DNA from: Setophaga petechia
Lineage: Eukaryota; Chordata; Aves; Passeriformes; Parulidae
Direction of reading: 5' to 3'
DNA: 64,000 nt
NCBI GenBank assembly: GCA_024362935.1
Contig: JANCRA010000003.1
Location: 6,190,001-6,254,000, forward strand
The position numbers and the translations under genes were made by a program. The notes below the pieces were generated by a model. It saw only the letters and a list, made by a program, of their open reading frames with translations. It was not told the DNA's origin and did no database searches. Each line of letters begins with the position of its first letter. Position 1 is the stretch's first letter. Of this stretch, positions 1-12,240 are shown piece by piece.

Positions 1-173
1 GTGTGCCCTGTGTATCCCCTATTTGTGTGCACTGTGTATCCCCTATTTGTGTGTGCATTGTGTATCAATTATTTGTGTGTGCCCTGTGTATCCCCTATTT
101 GTGTGTGCACTGTGCATCAATTATTTGTGTGTGGCACTGTGTATCCCCTATTTGTGTGTGCACTGTGTATCCA
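1..173. repeat. Minisatellite, about 26-base unit, 7 copies
   Basis: Seven tandem copies lie at 1-24, 25-48, 49-74, 75-100, 101-126, 127-153 and a partial one from 154. The unit has the form GTGTGTGCACTGTGTATC followed by a variable four-base core and ATTT. Two unit types alternate: core CCCCT (units 1, 2, 4, 6) and core AATT (units 3 and 5). The first two units are 24 bases, then 26, then 27. The array probably continues left of the window because it is cut at base 1. It has no stop codon in several frames and so gives spurious Cys/Val/Tyr/Leu-rich open frames. No function is implied. Confidence 0.9.
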
Positions 174-2220
174 TTCAAGTTCCAGCTTTACTGGGCTACA
201 TGAAGGCACATGGAGCAATTTTCTCCTCCCACCCTTTTTCTCCATGAATACCCCATATCAGCACCACTTCCTGCAGGCTCCCTTTCACAGCAGAAGAGAC
301 TGGGCACTCCATGGCTGCTCCCTGTCCCAGACCTGCTTTATAAATCATTCTGAGGTATCCTTTTGTTGCAGTGAAGATTCATGGATCCATGCTCTGTTCC
401 TGGACCTCTCTTCTCCATTTTCTTGGTTGCATTTGGTACAAGTCAGACACTGTTCAGTGCTGCCCTACCTGCAGATTGTGGGTCATTATCCTTCTTTAGC
501 TCGTTCAGGATTGATCACAAACAGAAAAAACTTCCTTCCATTACAAGAAAAAAAATTTACAGGAATAAATATACAGGAGTGTTCTGATGAGGGCTTTTTT
601 CAGCTCTAATCCAGTGTGTAACAGAGTTCCAGAAGTTCAAGAAACATGCAGAAAAATCTTCTAAAACAAGAAATTTCATAAATTACAGAATTATTTGAAT
701 CTGGTTTCTATAAGAATGGAGGCTAATTTAATTACGTCATCTCTATATGTGTGTAAGAATTTGTCTTTTCCTCACATTGAACCTATCAGACTCAAAATTT
801 GAGCAAATTTGCCTAAGGGGTAAGGACTTCAAGAATGCTTTCACAGGTATGATGAGAAAAGGTAGACAGATAAAGAAAGATCTCTTTCATGTACTCATTG
901 TAGAAATTACTGAAATAATAGTTAAATTCCTACTAAACTCCAGAGAGCACTGAAGTGAAAACAGCTTTTGGTATTTTCCTACGACAAAGGGTTTTTCTCT
1001 AGGTGATCATCTGAAAAACAGCAGAGAATTCATCATAAAGCTGCAGGAAACCATGCTTTATCACTTCTTCTCAAGAAACTGCTTATTGTCTGCTCAGAGA
1101 AATGGCAGAAATAAAGGATTCATGCAAAATAATACATCCTTATACTAATTTAGAATATTGCACAAGGGAATTATTTTGCAAGTTTCCATCTACTGAAACA
1201 ATAGCACAGTTGGAAAATACAAAAGCCAAAAGCTACTATTCACAAACTGCTCTTTAGCTTTAGTGTTGTCTTGCAGCATCCAGATGTAAAGCTTACCACA
1301 GCCCCCCTTGGTGCAAACTAGCACAGCTTCAGGAAAATTAGTATAACTCCACTTGACTGTATTAAACAAGACCTTTAGTTTGTGATATTTCATAAGAAAT
1401 CCATGGAACAGCATGAGCAGAAGATCCCTGACCTGTTGGAACTCAGTATTAATGACTTCTTTTGCTTTAAAATTTATGATTAAAAAACTAAGAACACCCA
1501 CCTTAAAAATGAAAACAGGAAGAAAATAAAAAACCAAAAAAACAAATAAGAGAATACCACATTGCGGAAAAAGTAGAAAATATTTTGCATTCTGCTTCTC
1601 CTAGAATGTCCCTATAAGGACAAAGGTGATGGTTGTCCTAAGCCTTAGTTTGTCCTCAACAGCTTCTTGGAGCAACTGAGAAATGAACTCCTTATGTCCA
1701 TTTCTTCAAGCTTTGATTCAACATAGATGCCAAGTTTTCCATTGTTTTTAAATCTTCTTCCCCGTTGGACACATTTTTCTTTCCCTTGCCTTCTATGTTA
1801 TACCTTGAAGAATTCATTCCTTTTTATGAGGAACATTAAACTTTCCCTTCAGCTGCCTACCCAGGCCACAGAGATGGCAGCAGCCACCTGAGGCAATCTG
1901 TATGTGTCTGGTGCAGCCTCAGGAAGGAACCTAGGGAAGATGTCTTCAGGTTCCTTTTTGCTTCATATTTCTGTCATTTCCACTATCTTTCTTTGTTGGT
2001 GCTGACTTCTTTTATTTGGGCATAGATTACATGATCCCAAATTCAGCAACACTTTTCAGTATATGCCCATCCTGTCTAGAAAAGTAGTCAGGATTTAACT
2101 TGGTTCCCACTGGAACGACTTCTTGAGCATCCCAATAAAGGATTTTGTCTGAGTTCTGCCTTTTCCTCCTGTTCCTTCAGAGTGTCTCTCATACCAGTAT
2201 CAGCTTGCATGTCTAACCTT
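174..2220. other. Intergenic or intronic DNA, no gene seen
   Basis: AT-rich unique sequence. Pyrimidine-rich at about 350-520 and A-rich at about 1500-1552. Open frames here are short and resemble no protein family I know. No CpG cluster, promoter or repeat family is recognised. Confidence 0.6.
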
Positions 2221-2224
2221 CTGG

Positions 2225-2480
2225 ATGATCTTGCTCCCAGTTACTCTCCAGCTCCTCCTGTTCCTCAGATCTCCTCCCTTCATTGTTTACATTGCAGGAT
2301 TGTTTATTGATCCCCTGAACTGCTCCAGCTGTGTTCTCACTGTCCAGATCCAGCTGATCCCATACTCAGAGCCCACAGATCAGGGATTCATGCAGCTCCA
2401 GCTGATACCCTCTACCAAGCTCTCCTTCCAGCTGTGTCCTCTTCCACTGCTCCTAGCAACAGCTTTGGTCATTGGTGCCC
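2225..2480. promoter_or_regulatory. Cluster of four CCAGCTG E-boxes (possible regulatory element)
   Basis: CAGCTG, the palindromic E-box bound by class A/B bHLH heterodimers (MyoD, Ascl1 and Ptf1a type), occurs at 2326-2331, 2351-2356, 2399-2404 and 2429-2434, always as CCAGCTG. The surrounding text is also partly repeated: a 'CCAGCTGTGTYCTC' form at 2325 and 2428, and a 'CCAGCTGATMCC' form at 2350 and 2398. The cluster may therefore come from local duplication in inverted order. The stretch is more GC-rich than its neighbours. Whether it is an enhancer is inference; the frame at 2225-2512 shows no protein family. Confidence 0.25.
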
Positions 2481-2499
2481 AAGAGGAAAAGGGAACTTC

Positions 2500-5200
2500 A
2501 ACCCAAATGTAAGCACACAGTAGGAAGGCCAGGAAAGGGGCAGTAAAAGACTGAGGACCAAAAACTGAGTACTGGGGTCCAGGTTCCCCTGTAAGGATGC
2601 AGGGGAAAAGGGAGCAGCTCCATAGACCTCACCCTGTCCACAGCAATGGGTGGAAATGGTTCAAATGCAGGACCAAACTGACAATTTAACAAGTTGAAGA
2701 TCTCTCAGTGATACATATATACCAAGAAAACAGGTAGGTTCTTTTGAAGAAGATCGTGAAAGATCTTTTCTGCTTTGAGATTTTTTTTCTTTCTGAAAAG
2801 TTTAACATGCTACAAACTCAAATCTAGTAATAATAAATACTACTCCTGTACTGCAACATTACATTATAAGTATGCCAGTGAAGTTTTTGTGGTTCGTTTT
2901 GTGACACAAGGAAATAAGATTTATGTTTCAAAAGGTAGGAAGGGCAAGGGCACTATTGATTATTGTTATAATAATGAGGCTTGTGCTTGCAGATTTAATC
3001 TGTTTGTGCTACACAACAAAGACCTACTGAAGAAGAGCCTATGACTGGCATAAATCCAAGGACATTAAATTGGCTCTAGGGAAGACTGAAATCTGGGAAT
3101 AATTTTAGGCTTGATTTTGCTGCACCTGTGGGTTTAAGTTAAATAATTATAATTAGATTTTTTTATGGTGTGGTATGTTTGTTTTTCATTAATATGAGAA
3201 CAATCGGTGATCTTTATTGCTAGCAAAATTGGGCTCCTAATAGCAAAACAGCAGGAAGATGATAACATGTTATACTAAGCAACTGATTTACCCCTCTTCA
3301 TGCAGGCCAATTTATTGTAATTAAAAGTTGCCACTTCAGAGCAAGGGTCAAAGACTAGGGCTTGTATAATCATTTTCTAAAGAAACACTGAAGAGACAGA
3401 AGAATAAGATCTCTGCTCCCACCATCATTTGTTCTGCTTTGCACAGTTATCAAAGCTTGTTGCTGAAATGCCCAATTTGCACACATACAAGGAAATTAAT
3501 TTTGATCTCTGTTACAGGCTTGTTACTCCATCCTAGAGTAAATAAAAGCTGCTTTATATAACCAGCAGATGAACTGAGTCCTGAGTCCTGCAAGACCTTC
3601 TCTGTGTGCATTTAAAGTCAGTTGACCTATTCACATTAAAGAGGATGGTGCAGACCAGGTCATACAGAATTGGCTTCACAATTTATAGAAATGTCTTAAG
3701 TATTCTGCTTGGGTTTACTCCTCATCTTCAGAGTAACTACTGTACCCTGGGTATTCCAAAATTTAGGGCTTGTTGTGGTGAACTCTGCTCATAGTGCGCT
3801 CCTGTTAGGCTGGAGCTCTGGCTTTTTTGCTCTGTAGTTTGTACTTGTCCTGCTGATACACATTTTCTTGTTTTGAGGTTGTCTTTAGTACTTCTTAACT
3901 TTGCCCAAGAAACAGCTTAGTGCCAAATTCTAAGAGAACCAAAATGCACTAAACACCAGACACCCAGGTGGGCAGGTGCAGTACTTTCTCCTCTGGAAAT
4001 AAAAATGGCACATGGATTAGCTGTGAGGTACAATTCATTTTAAGTCAACGGGCAGCTGAGCCAAATAAGGCTGCAAAGTTCTTATTTTCCACTTAATGCT
4101 GAGGAGGATAAAAGGGAAAACAGTGACCTAAACTAATTATATAGGTAGGTTCAAAAATTTGCAGGCTCAGGGAACACATGAAATACAGTCTACCTGGAAC
4201 AGGCAAGGAAAGACAGCATGAATCAGTTTAGGATTAATCTTCAAAATCATCTCCTCAGTGTGCTGCAGCAGCCAAAAATAACAAGCAAATTGTGGGCATC
4301 ATGAAGCTAGTTATTGAGAAAAAGACAAGGGAAATCATTTTAATGCTACAGAGAGCCAGGGTGAACCCTCATACCAAGCGTGAGGTGATGCAACTGGTGC
4401 AGACCTGAGTCTCCAGAAGGATGTGATGAAATGAGGAAAAAGGAAACAGGCAGGAAAATGGTCAAGGGAGAGGAGGAAAAGGCTGGGACTCAGAATTTGT
4501 GCAGGGAAAGGCTGAGTGGGGCATAATCAAGGATTTCAGTAATGAAGGGGTGGGTGAGGCAAGTGCAGACTGTTCACTGATGCTGCAGAATGAGGGCAAG
4601 GGGACATTCAGGGAAAACAACAGGGAATCAGTACAAAAGAGATAAAGGACTGTGAGGACATCTTTGCACTGTGGCAGGGAACTCATCAAACCTGCTACCA
4701 AAGAGGCTGTGGACACAGAGGTGTCAGCATGGTCAGAGAGAGATTAGAAGAATTTAGGGACTACAGGCAGGATACAAAAACATCTAGGCAAGGTCATCCC
4801 TCCTAATATCCCTAACAGAGTAAATGTGGAAGAGGACAAGCAGGGGGCAGAATGAAGAATGTTACAGGCTCATCAGAATCTTCAACCTCTGCTGCTGGAG
4901 AAACAGCCTCAGGTGAGATAAACTGCAGCTCAAATCTATTTCTTATGTACTTAAAAATCAACTAAAAAGGCACATGAACAACAGTCTGTGGTGTTGATTT
5001 GATCCCACTAGAGCGGAAGTGGTAACTGCCAAAGTCTGAGTCAGAGCTGGAAATGCAAAGGAAAATAAAATATTCTTGTTATTCCCAACAAAAACAACCA
5101 AAAACCCAAAATAGAAGTTAAAAAGGCTGCAGCAGGAACTGAGATTTACTATATCAGCCACAAAAGGGTAGGACATATAAAACCTGTATAAAGGACAATA
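2500..5200. other. Intergenic or intronic DNA, no gene seen
   Basis: No exon or recognised repeat. Small features: a 7-base tandem duplication (CTGAGTC CTGAGTC) at about 3574-3590, a purine-rich stretch at 4430-4700, and a perfect AP-1 type site TGAGTCA at 5037-5043. The open frames at 2775-3044 and 4462-4716 have no recognisable domain. Confidence 0.55.
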
Positions 5201-5204
5201 TTTC

Positions 5205-5610
5205 CAGAAGACATGGTGCTACCATGTAAAGCACTGCTGAGACCTACATACAGCTTTCTTCAATCTTAGTAAAAAAAAAGCAACTCTCCAGAGAACAAAG
5301 CGTCTAAATTAGGAGCTGAAACTAAAAAAGTGTGTGCTGGTCAGTCCAGCCAAAGAAAGCCTGAGAGGAAAGATAATTTGTTCTCTGTAAACGTATTAGT
5401 GAGGTAAATGTCAGAGGAGGAAGATGAGGTAATTAAGCTAAAGGAAAATGTTGTCACAAGAATTAATGAGCAGAGACTAACCAGAAATGTCCTCAGGGTG
5501 GACTTGATAATTTTCAGAAGATTTCAGTTCTGGAAGAGCTTTCTCTTTGGAGCAGGAGGAGGAAAACAAGGGGTTTTGAGCTGCTCCTTGTTCAGCCTGA
5601 GAAAGAAGCA
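5205..5610 (+). mobile_element. Old decayed CR1/L3-like LINE, 3' part
   Basis: The text follows the 3' end of ancient amniote CR1/L3-type LINEs in sense orientation. It starts with a diverged 'gctgagacctacatacag' stretch. It continues at 5430-5540 with 'taagctaaaggaaaatgttg', 'cacaagaattaatgagc', 'ttttcagaagatttcag' and 'ttctggaagagc', which match the order of segments in that family's tail as I remember it. Divergence is heavy and there are many indels, so this is a fossil older than the copies at 55-62 kb. The frame at 5408-5716 is a by-product of this repeat. The boundaries are approximate. Confidence 0.65.
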
Positions 5611-8600
5611 ACACCTCAATAGCAGAGGACCACACCTGATGACTCAAAAGATCACTCCCTTTGCCATGTCCCTTGCTCTCAGTGTCCCTCAATTGTTGAG
5701 CACAGACATCAAATAAGAGTGGGGTTTCTCATGTCAGGGACCTTGAGGAAGGGGGGAAGCAGCTGCCTGTTGTTTTTCATGGCCCCACCATCAGGCCAGC
5801 AGCACCTAATGATCAGCAGGGTCAAAGGGTGCCTGTGTGAGGCTTTGAAAGGCTCTCCTGTTGCACCCTAAAATGGGTCTCATTAGCAGGGCACTGCAGC
5901 AGTGGTGTGGATGGGGATGTCAAAGGCACTGGACATTGCATTGTTCACCTGCTCTGGACCCAAGGCCACAATTATGTTTATTGAAGACCTGCATTGTATT
6001 TTCCTCTGACCATTTCACTGTTGTCCTTTCTACTGTTTGAAGAGGTTCTTCACTCAAATCCTGCTTTCTATTCTGTGTTTCTGCTTTTCTTCCTTCTCGA
6101 TCCTCTTTTACCTCTCCATTCCCTCTGCTCTTTTTATCCTGACTGCTTCTACATCCAGAGGTAAGCAGAGATAAATTTGCAATAAAGCAAATTAACACTG
6201 CACCCAGCTTTAGTCACAACTTTCCTAAGCCTTTATGTGTCAAGAAGCAGAGGAAGAGAAACAGGTGGAGAATCTGCTGGGCATGTTCTTTAAGCTTTCA
6301 GTGTTAAAAAAAGAAAGCACAATATGTGGAATGTTTTCTGAATTTTTAAATTAGGGTAATTAAATCTTCACTGCTTTCTCCTGTGTTACCTGGAATGCTG
6401 AATAAAATCACCAGGGTTTCAAGCTTTTCCCAATAAAGCTGATTCCTAGCTATTTTAAACACTCTCCAGGAAACAGTTTAACATTGTGTTTCTACCCCTT
6501 TTTCCCTCCATGAAGTTTTCATATTTCCAAGTCACTGATCAGAGCCCTGTGATTACTGCTGCTTAAATATAGTCTAACAGAGAACATTTAAAATCTACAG
6601 GACCATAATCAACTAAACCCACACAACAATGCTTTGAATAACAGAGAGGTAAGAAATAATGGAAAGACCACAAATATATAACTAAGCTAATATTAGAAGC
6701 TTAAGAAATCTATTTAATGTTGTAGCCAAAAGCCCAAGAAGCTGAGTTTTCCCTGCTGATGTGTCAGCTTTTCCAATATTCCTGCAACCTGTACTCTTAC
6801 AGTCCCAAGAATGAGATCTGTACAAGACTGCCTGAGGTGTCACTTGGAGCAGAAGCTGTGGAGAAGATATCCCAGCTGACTGGAGAGCTGTCTCCCTGCA
6901 GCCCTATCTGCCTTGCTGCTCAGGGCAGGAAATGAATGGCCCTGAGTGATGTAATGTATCTGTCACTGGTGCAACTTATCAAAATAAATGGAGGGCTGAA
7001 ACTTTGGGTGCATGCGGTCAGAAAAAATAAAGGAAAGAAATATTGACGTGCAGACATTGCCAATCCCCCCAGCTTCTAATAAAAAGTGGTATTAGCATAG
7101 GTGTTATTGGATGTATGGATCTAAAAAAAGAAGGACCTTTTACAATCAGTAAGTAAAGCAGATAATGGAAAATTACCAACAGGGTAGAAAGCCAATTTCT
7201 TTTGCCTGACTTCACAGAGGAACAGATCTGTGATGCAGCTGTTTTCAGCTCTCTGTCAAATTGCAAACCTGAAGTTGTCATACCTTTAACAATAAAGAGA
7301 ATAAAAGCCTTTTAAACTCTACTTAAAGTGTCAAGGCCTCACTCCCCACAGCCACCCCACCTTTAAATCAACAGTAAAGGGTTCACTGATTTCCAGGGTA
7401 ATGGGTATTTGCTCTTATTTGAATGTGACATTAACATGGATATACTGTTCTCAGGAGAACTGACTGCTAGGGGCCAGAGCTGGACATTGATTTCACACCA
7501 AATTCCCCATTGATCCGGCATGGTAGGAAGTCTATTCATTGAATTGATAGCAGGATACAGCTATACTGTATTTGCTTTCCTTTTAATATACAGCTTCAAC
7601 AGCAAGCCATGCATGAATTTAATAAAAGAAGATAATAATCTATCCATTCTATGAGCAATAGACTGGACCTGGGTGGTTATCAGACCTGCTGCTATAAATC
7701 ATGTCACATAAGAGACCTATTTTAGCTTTACCAATGAAAAAAAAAAATCCTCAGTTTTAAATACACAGAACCTCTGCTTCTCACTCACATTCAGTAAGTT
7801 GATAATTGTATTCAGTTATGGTTTATCAATGTAAGACCATCAGCAGAAGAGAATCAAATCTATTGTGATGTTAGAAAACAAGCATTTGAAGGCAACTAAG
7901 TAGCTCTAAACAGTGAATTGAAGTGTCTATAGTATCTGTTGCAATTATCCCTAGTTGTTCAACATGCTCTTTCAGTGCTGCTTCCTATTCAGGACTGGAG
8001 GTTTTGCTAAGGTCACCCTATGAAACAATGAAAGGAGATGCTTTGAATATGCTAATGCCTTCTGTTGGAAGAGGGAAAATGAGCTGATGTGAAAGGCATT
8101 GACAACCATAAGGCAAACAGAATGGGTGGTACAATTGTAGGCAGAGTGCTGTGTCTGTGTCTCAATCTGGGAATAGATACTTGACAATCATTTTCTGCTA
8201 GACACTTGTTTGTAAATGACAGAAGGGAGGCAAAAAGAATTGCATGCATAATGCTTTTCAAGTAGAAAATATCTGTACTTATAAGACCTAGGCAGAAAGT
8301 TACTTTTGTAAGTGCAGAACTGGGTTGAACTCAGCTTACTCTTCATTCAGGGAGCCTCACTAAAGCCAGGAAAGGGACTCTGAGTGCAGACTAGCACAAA
8401 TTAGACCAAGTGCTGAGCTGGCACATGTGGACAGTGCTGCCTTGCAGATACCATTCTCCTTCCACGGCACAAAGGGATGGCATAGCTGTTCTTACTAGCA
8501 TAATTAAACATTTTGGTAAATTATATCATTCTTCTTTCTCCTTTACCAGCTCCTGTGGAGAGAATCAAGGGTTTGCTTTCTACCATACCTGACATAGCCA

Positions 8601-9640
8601 TTGGTCCATGGTTTTTTGCCATGAACCTCTCAGAACAGAGCAGGGTGAATCAGATGGTTGCTAAAAGAATGGAGGAGCCTGAGGGCTCCTGCTCTTATCC
8701 CAGGGCATGGCATTCCAGCACCTCCAAAGTAACAAGAGTAGCATGGAAACATGATTGGGTTAACAAGCTCTGCTGAGCTATCTAAAGTGACAGGTGAACA
8801 AGGTGAAGGAAAATAAATTTTCTAATTTTCTCTTAATCCTGGCATTATACCAATCCTTTATGATCATTTGAGTAATTTAAAATATAGTAATACAGTAGAA
8901 AATAAAAATCTTTGGGAAATAATTTCAAACTCATTCATTCATAGATTCACTTGTTCACCCATGTTTAGCTGATGAGAAAAAACCAGGCTGCTGTTGGTTG
9001 CATACAGTTCATTCCCCAGGCAGCAAAAAAATATAGAAGCTGCTAATACCATAAAAACAAGTGATGACAAGAGATCAGAAATGCTGCAGGATGGAGGGCA
9101 CAGAAACTGGGGCAAGCTTACCAATCTTAGCACTATTTATCCTTACCTGGGACAGTTTCATGAGTAGCTGAGATTTGAAGAAAGGTGAGGTAGGACTCTG
9201 GGCTTCACTCCATGCTGAATGAGAGATCCAGAAGTTTTGTCAAGGCATTTTTGGAAAATATACAATTGAAGGAATCTGAAGGCAGCTTCTGAAAGTCCCA
9301 GCACTGAGCCAGGGGTGATTGGGTAGGGCAGAGCAGAGATCAGCAGTACCATGGGTGGACAGTTCAGAGGACAGTGAGGGAAAATCCTCTAAAAGAAACT
9401 TGAAACAGAGAAAACCTTGGGGATAGAGGTAGGGGGGAAAGGGGGTTTTATTGTACAGAACACAAACACAGTTGCTTGTACAATATAAATGTTTGCTTGA
9501 GGCCAACATGTGGCAGCAGCATGGCCTGATACCTGTGTAAGACACAATCAAAAGACAGTTTAAATCAAGCTGTGTCCTTAGCAACACAAGAGCTTTCATC
9601 TGCCCAGGTACATGAGAATTCCCCCCAAGATTCAAGTACT
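5611..9640. other. Intergenic or intronic DNA, no gene seen
   Basis: About 4 kb of AT-rich unique sequence with no recognised repeat, exon or RNA gene. An A10 run lies near 7738-7747. An inverted pair ATTGTACA (9450-9457) and TGTACAAT (9477-9484) is separated by 19 bases. Three G-runs at 9419-9445 sit beside it, but one loop is too long for a standard four-tract G-quadruplex motif. The frame at 9240-9662 (minus) shows no domain. Confidence 0.55.
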
Positions 9641-9699
9641 TCAGACTGGAAGGGATCAGCACATGGCTTGACCATCCCTGCTGTTACATTTTATCCAAT

Positions 9700-10080
9700 T
9701 ACTAAACCAAACACCTTGTAATTGTCTAAGAAATACCTCAGCTAAAACAGTGATGGCTCAAAAGATCTTTAACCCTGGATGGAAAATCTTGGGAAATGGA
9801 GGATCTCTGTTCCAGGAACATATTCCAACATTTAATCTTGCAGATAGCTAAATAAAAAAATTATATTTAATCTAAATTCATCTGTCTTCACTTTCCAGCA
9901 ATTGATTCTTCTAGGGCAGATTGGTTAAAGAGTTCTTCAGTACCTTCATTTTCTCCTTGTGAGGGTACTTAGACACTGCAGTGAAGTCACTTCTACCACT
10001 CTGGTAAGATTCAGCTCATGAAGATCTGCTATTATAAAAAGCCTGACTGGAAAGACAACAGGTGTTCTCTCAGGTCTTCA
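9700..10080 (-). mobile_element. Old decayed CR1/L3-like LINE, 3' part, antisense
   Basis: Read on the plus strand, this follows the reverse complement of an old CR1/L3 tail. 'tgttccaggaacatattcc' is followed by 'taatctaaattcatctgtct' and 'ctccttgtgagggtacttag', then by a diverged 'acactgcagtgaagtcact'. These resemble the family's 'aatctaaatc' and 'tacttgaagactgctatcaa' segments in the expected order. Divergence is high, so limits and subfamily are uncertain. It is part of the same old generation of insertions as 5.2 and 48.3 kb. Confidence 0.5.
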
Positions 10081-12008
10081 GAATTCAGGGATATTCTTCT
10101 TCCCCACTGTAAAATAAAATGGAATTGCTGTAACCTGCAATTCTAAAAGAAATATTTTTTACTATTTACTCCCAAATTATAGGTGATAAATTTAATGTTT
10201 GATAGCATTAAACCTATCAGCAATATCTAAATACATAAGAGATTTCTTTTATCATACTTTCCCTTCAAAGACTGTCAGTCAAGATGAGCTTTCTGTGCAT
10301 CAAATTGACACCATTTTTTAGCTGTGCAAAAAACCATAACACTCTTCATTTGCTGACTGAAGAGACTAAAGTACAATGTGATAATTCAACAGTGGCAGGA
10401 ATTTAATAGCAAACCTCCCATACATGTGGCTTCCTGAAACAAAATTTCGTCGAAATTCCATCCCTGTTAGTCCTTCTCCCGTCACATTCTGTACCTTAAG
10501 CTGTGCTATCCTTACTTATGTTTTCCTTTGGAATAATTTTAAGTTTTTTATAGTTAGAGATTATTTCTAGGAGAAAAAAAAAGAAAAAAAGGTTTAATAA
10601 AAAAACCTGGAATTTAGGCATATGCCTTCTATGAGCATCACTGAGAATGTAAGGAGATAATGGAAATACCCTACATTTCCATTTTTCAGTGGTTTGGGTT
10701 TTTTTTCCCCCAAGACTATTATTCTGTCTGAAAAGTACCTCTATCCATATCTGAAAGGAAGTAGGAGTGCAGAATATTACATTGTTTCACCAGCTCACAT
10801 AATATTTTGGAAAATTCCCACCAATATATTTTCTGAATTTTCAGAACTCTTGAAAACTCATCTTGCCATTTAAAATCCAACAGGGAAGCATAAAATCAAA
10901 TTAGAGAACTGAAACTCTGTTCTGAGCATGGAAACAGACCAATAGATAAATTATTTTTCCCATGGTTTCCAACAACTGCAAACTCCTAATCACTGTTGTC
11001 AAATTAAAGCACTAGAGCTTTAGAATGACTAAATCCCAAATGACTTCATCATTGACCTTTAAACTGCAGTGTAGAATAGGAAATAATACTGCACAATAGG
11101 AACTGATAAATATCAAAATGTCTCTTTAAAGAAAAAGACATTTTTGCTGTTGATAATTGAGGTGACTTATTATGTGATCTAAACACAAAACCAAGTTAGT
11201 GCCTAAAAGCTTTTCCTATTCACTTGGCAAAATAATCCTGAATAATAAACAAGTCACAACACTTTCACTGCTATGACATTTCAACTGGGGAAAATAAAAG
11301 TAAAATGTAAACTGTATTAATATCCATATTTTACATCTAGTGAAAAAATCAGCCAGATTTAAGCAGAAGAAAAGCTCTTAATTTTAGACTCAGATCTATA
11401 CCTAAATATATCAAGGGATTTCTTCTCTAATTTTTTTTCCAAACCATCAATCTTTAAAGTAAAACAAAAATAACCTTATAGGTAATACCATGAGAAAACC
11501 CATTTGCTCCAATACTCATCCATAGAAGACATCACTGCCAGCAGCCACAGTAGCCAGTGATATCAAAGACATGGACAGAAAAAAGATTTGTAGAAAGAAG
11601 ATAGACAAGATTTCCCAAAGGCAGGGAACAGGAAGAGAGAAACAGCTGCACCATAGAAAACACCAGACCAGGTCTGTGAGATGCTGGAGTGTGGAGCTGT
11701 TTTCAGGGTATGATGGAGAATGAGCTCTAGACAATGCATTTTACTGTTGGATATTTGGTTTCTCCCTGCACTACAAACCAGGATAAATGTTCATAATTCA
11801 TTAAAACCCACAGGAATTACATGACTGAAGCTCAAACACTGCTTTTTGCTGCTAGACTTCTTCAGTCTGCTGCTATCTGGTTATGATTAAACCAGGAGGA
11901 CACAGTCCTGGATCCATGCTGTTGTTGTCTTCAGTTGGTGCACAGCCTAACCCAAAAAAACAGAATTTTCCTAGTTCTTAGGAGCCTAAAAAAACCAGAT
12001 TGATGTGT
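10081..12008. other. Intergenic or intronic DNA, no gene seen
   Basis: Strongly AT-rich unique sequence. An A-rich tract at 10572-10606 is interrupted by single G and T. A T8C5 run lies near 10700. No exon, repeat family or RNA gene is recognised. Confidence 0.6.
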
Positions 12009-12085
12009 GATTCCCTGCTCATGGCAGGGGTTCTGGACTTAGGTGATGTATAAGGTCCCTTCCAACCCAAACCATTCCATCATTA
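12009..12085 (+). mobile_element. CR1 retrotransposon 3' tail (short, 5'-truncated)
   Basis: 'ttccctgctcatggcagggg' is followed by 'aaggtcccttccaaccc' and 'aaaccattccat', the hallmark 3' untranslated end of avian CR1 in sense orientation. Only about 75 bases are present, fitting the severe 5' truncation usual for CR1 (target-primed reverse transcription that stops early). The terminal 8-base repeats are reduced to about one partial unit. It cannot encode anything. Confidence 0.9.
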
Positions 12086-12189
12086 AAGCTCGCCATATTT
12101 GATAGGAGTTTGGCACTTGGGTGCTTTTGAATATCATCCTTGACACTTACATATCTTTGTATTTTGAAATGTATTTTTAAAACCTTGTC

Positions 12190-12240
12190 CGAAAAAAAAA
12201 AAAAAAAAAGCAAAAACAGAAAAAAAAAAAAAAAAAGAAA
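12190..12240. repeat. Two A-runs separated by a short spacer
   Basis: Two runs of 17-18 A flank the spacer GCAAAAACAG. CR1 has no poly(A) tail, so this is not the tail of the neighbouring CR1, which ends about 100 bases upstream. It is read as simple-sequence DNA. Confidence 0.85.

Noticed and set aside
1..609. Several overlapping open frames in all plus-strand phases, with Cys/Val/Tyr-rich repeats
   Set aside because: They are products of the stop-free minisatellite at 1-173, not genes.
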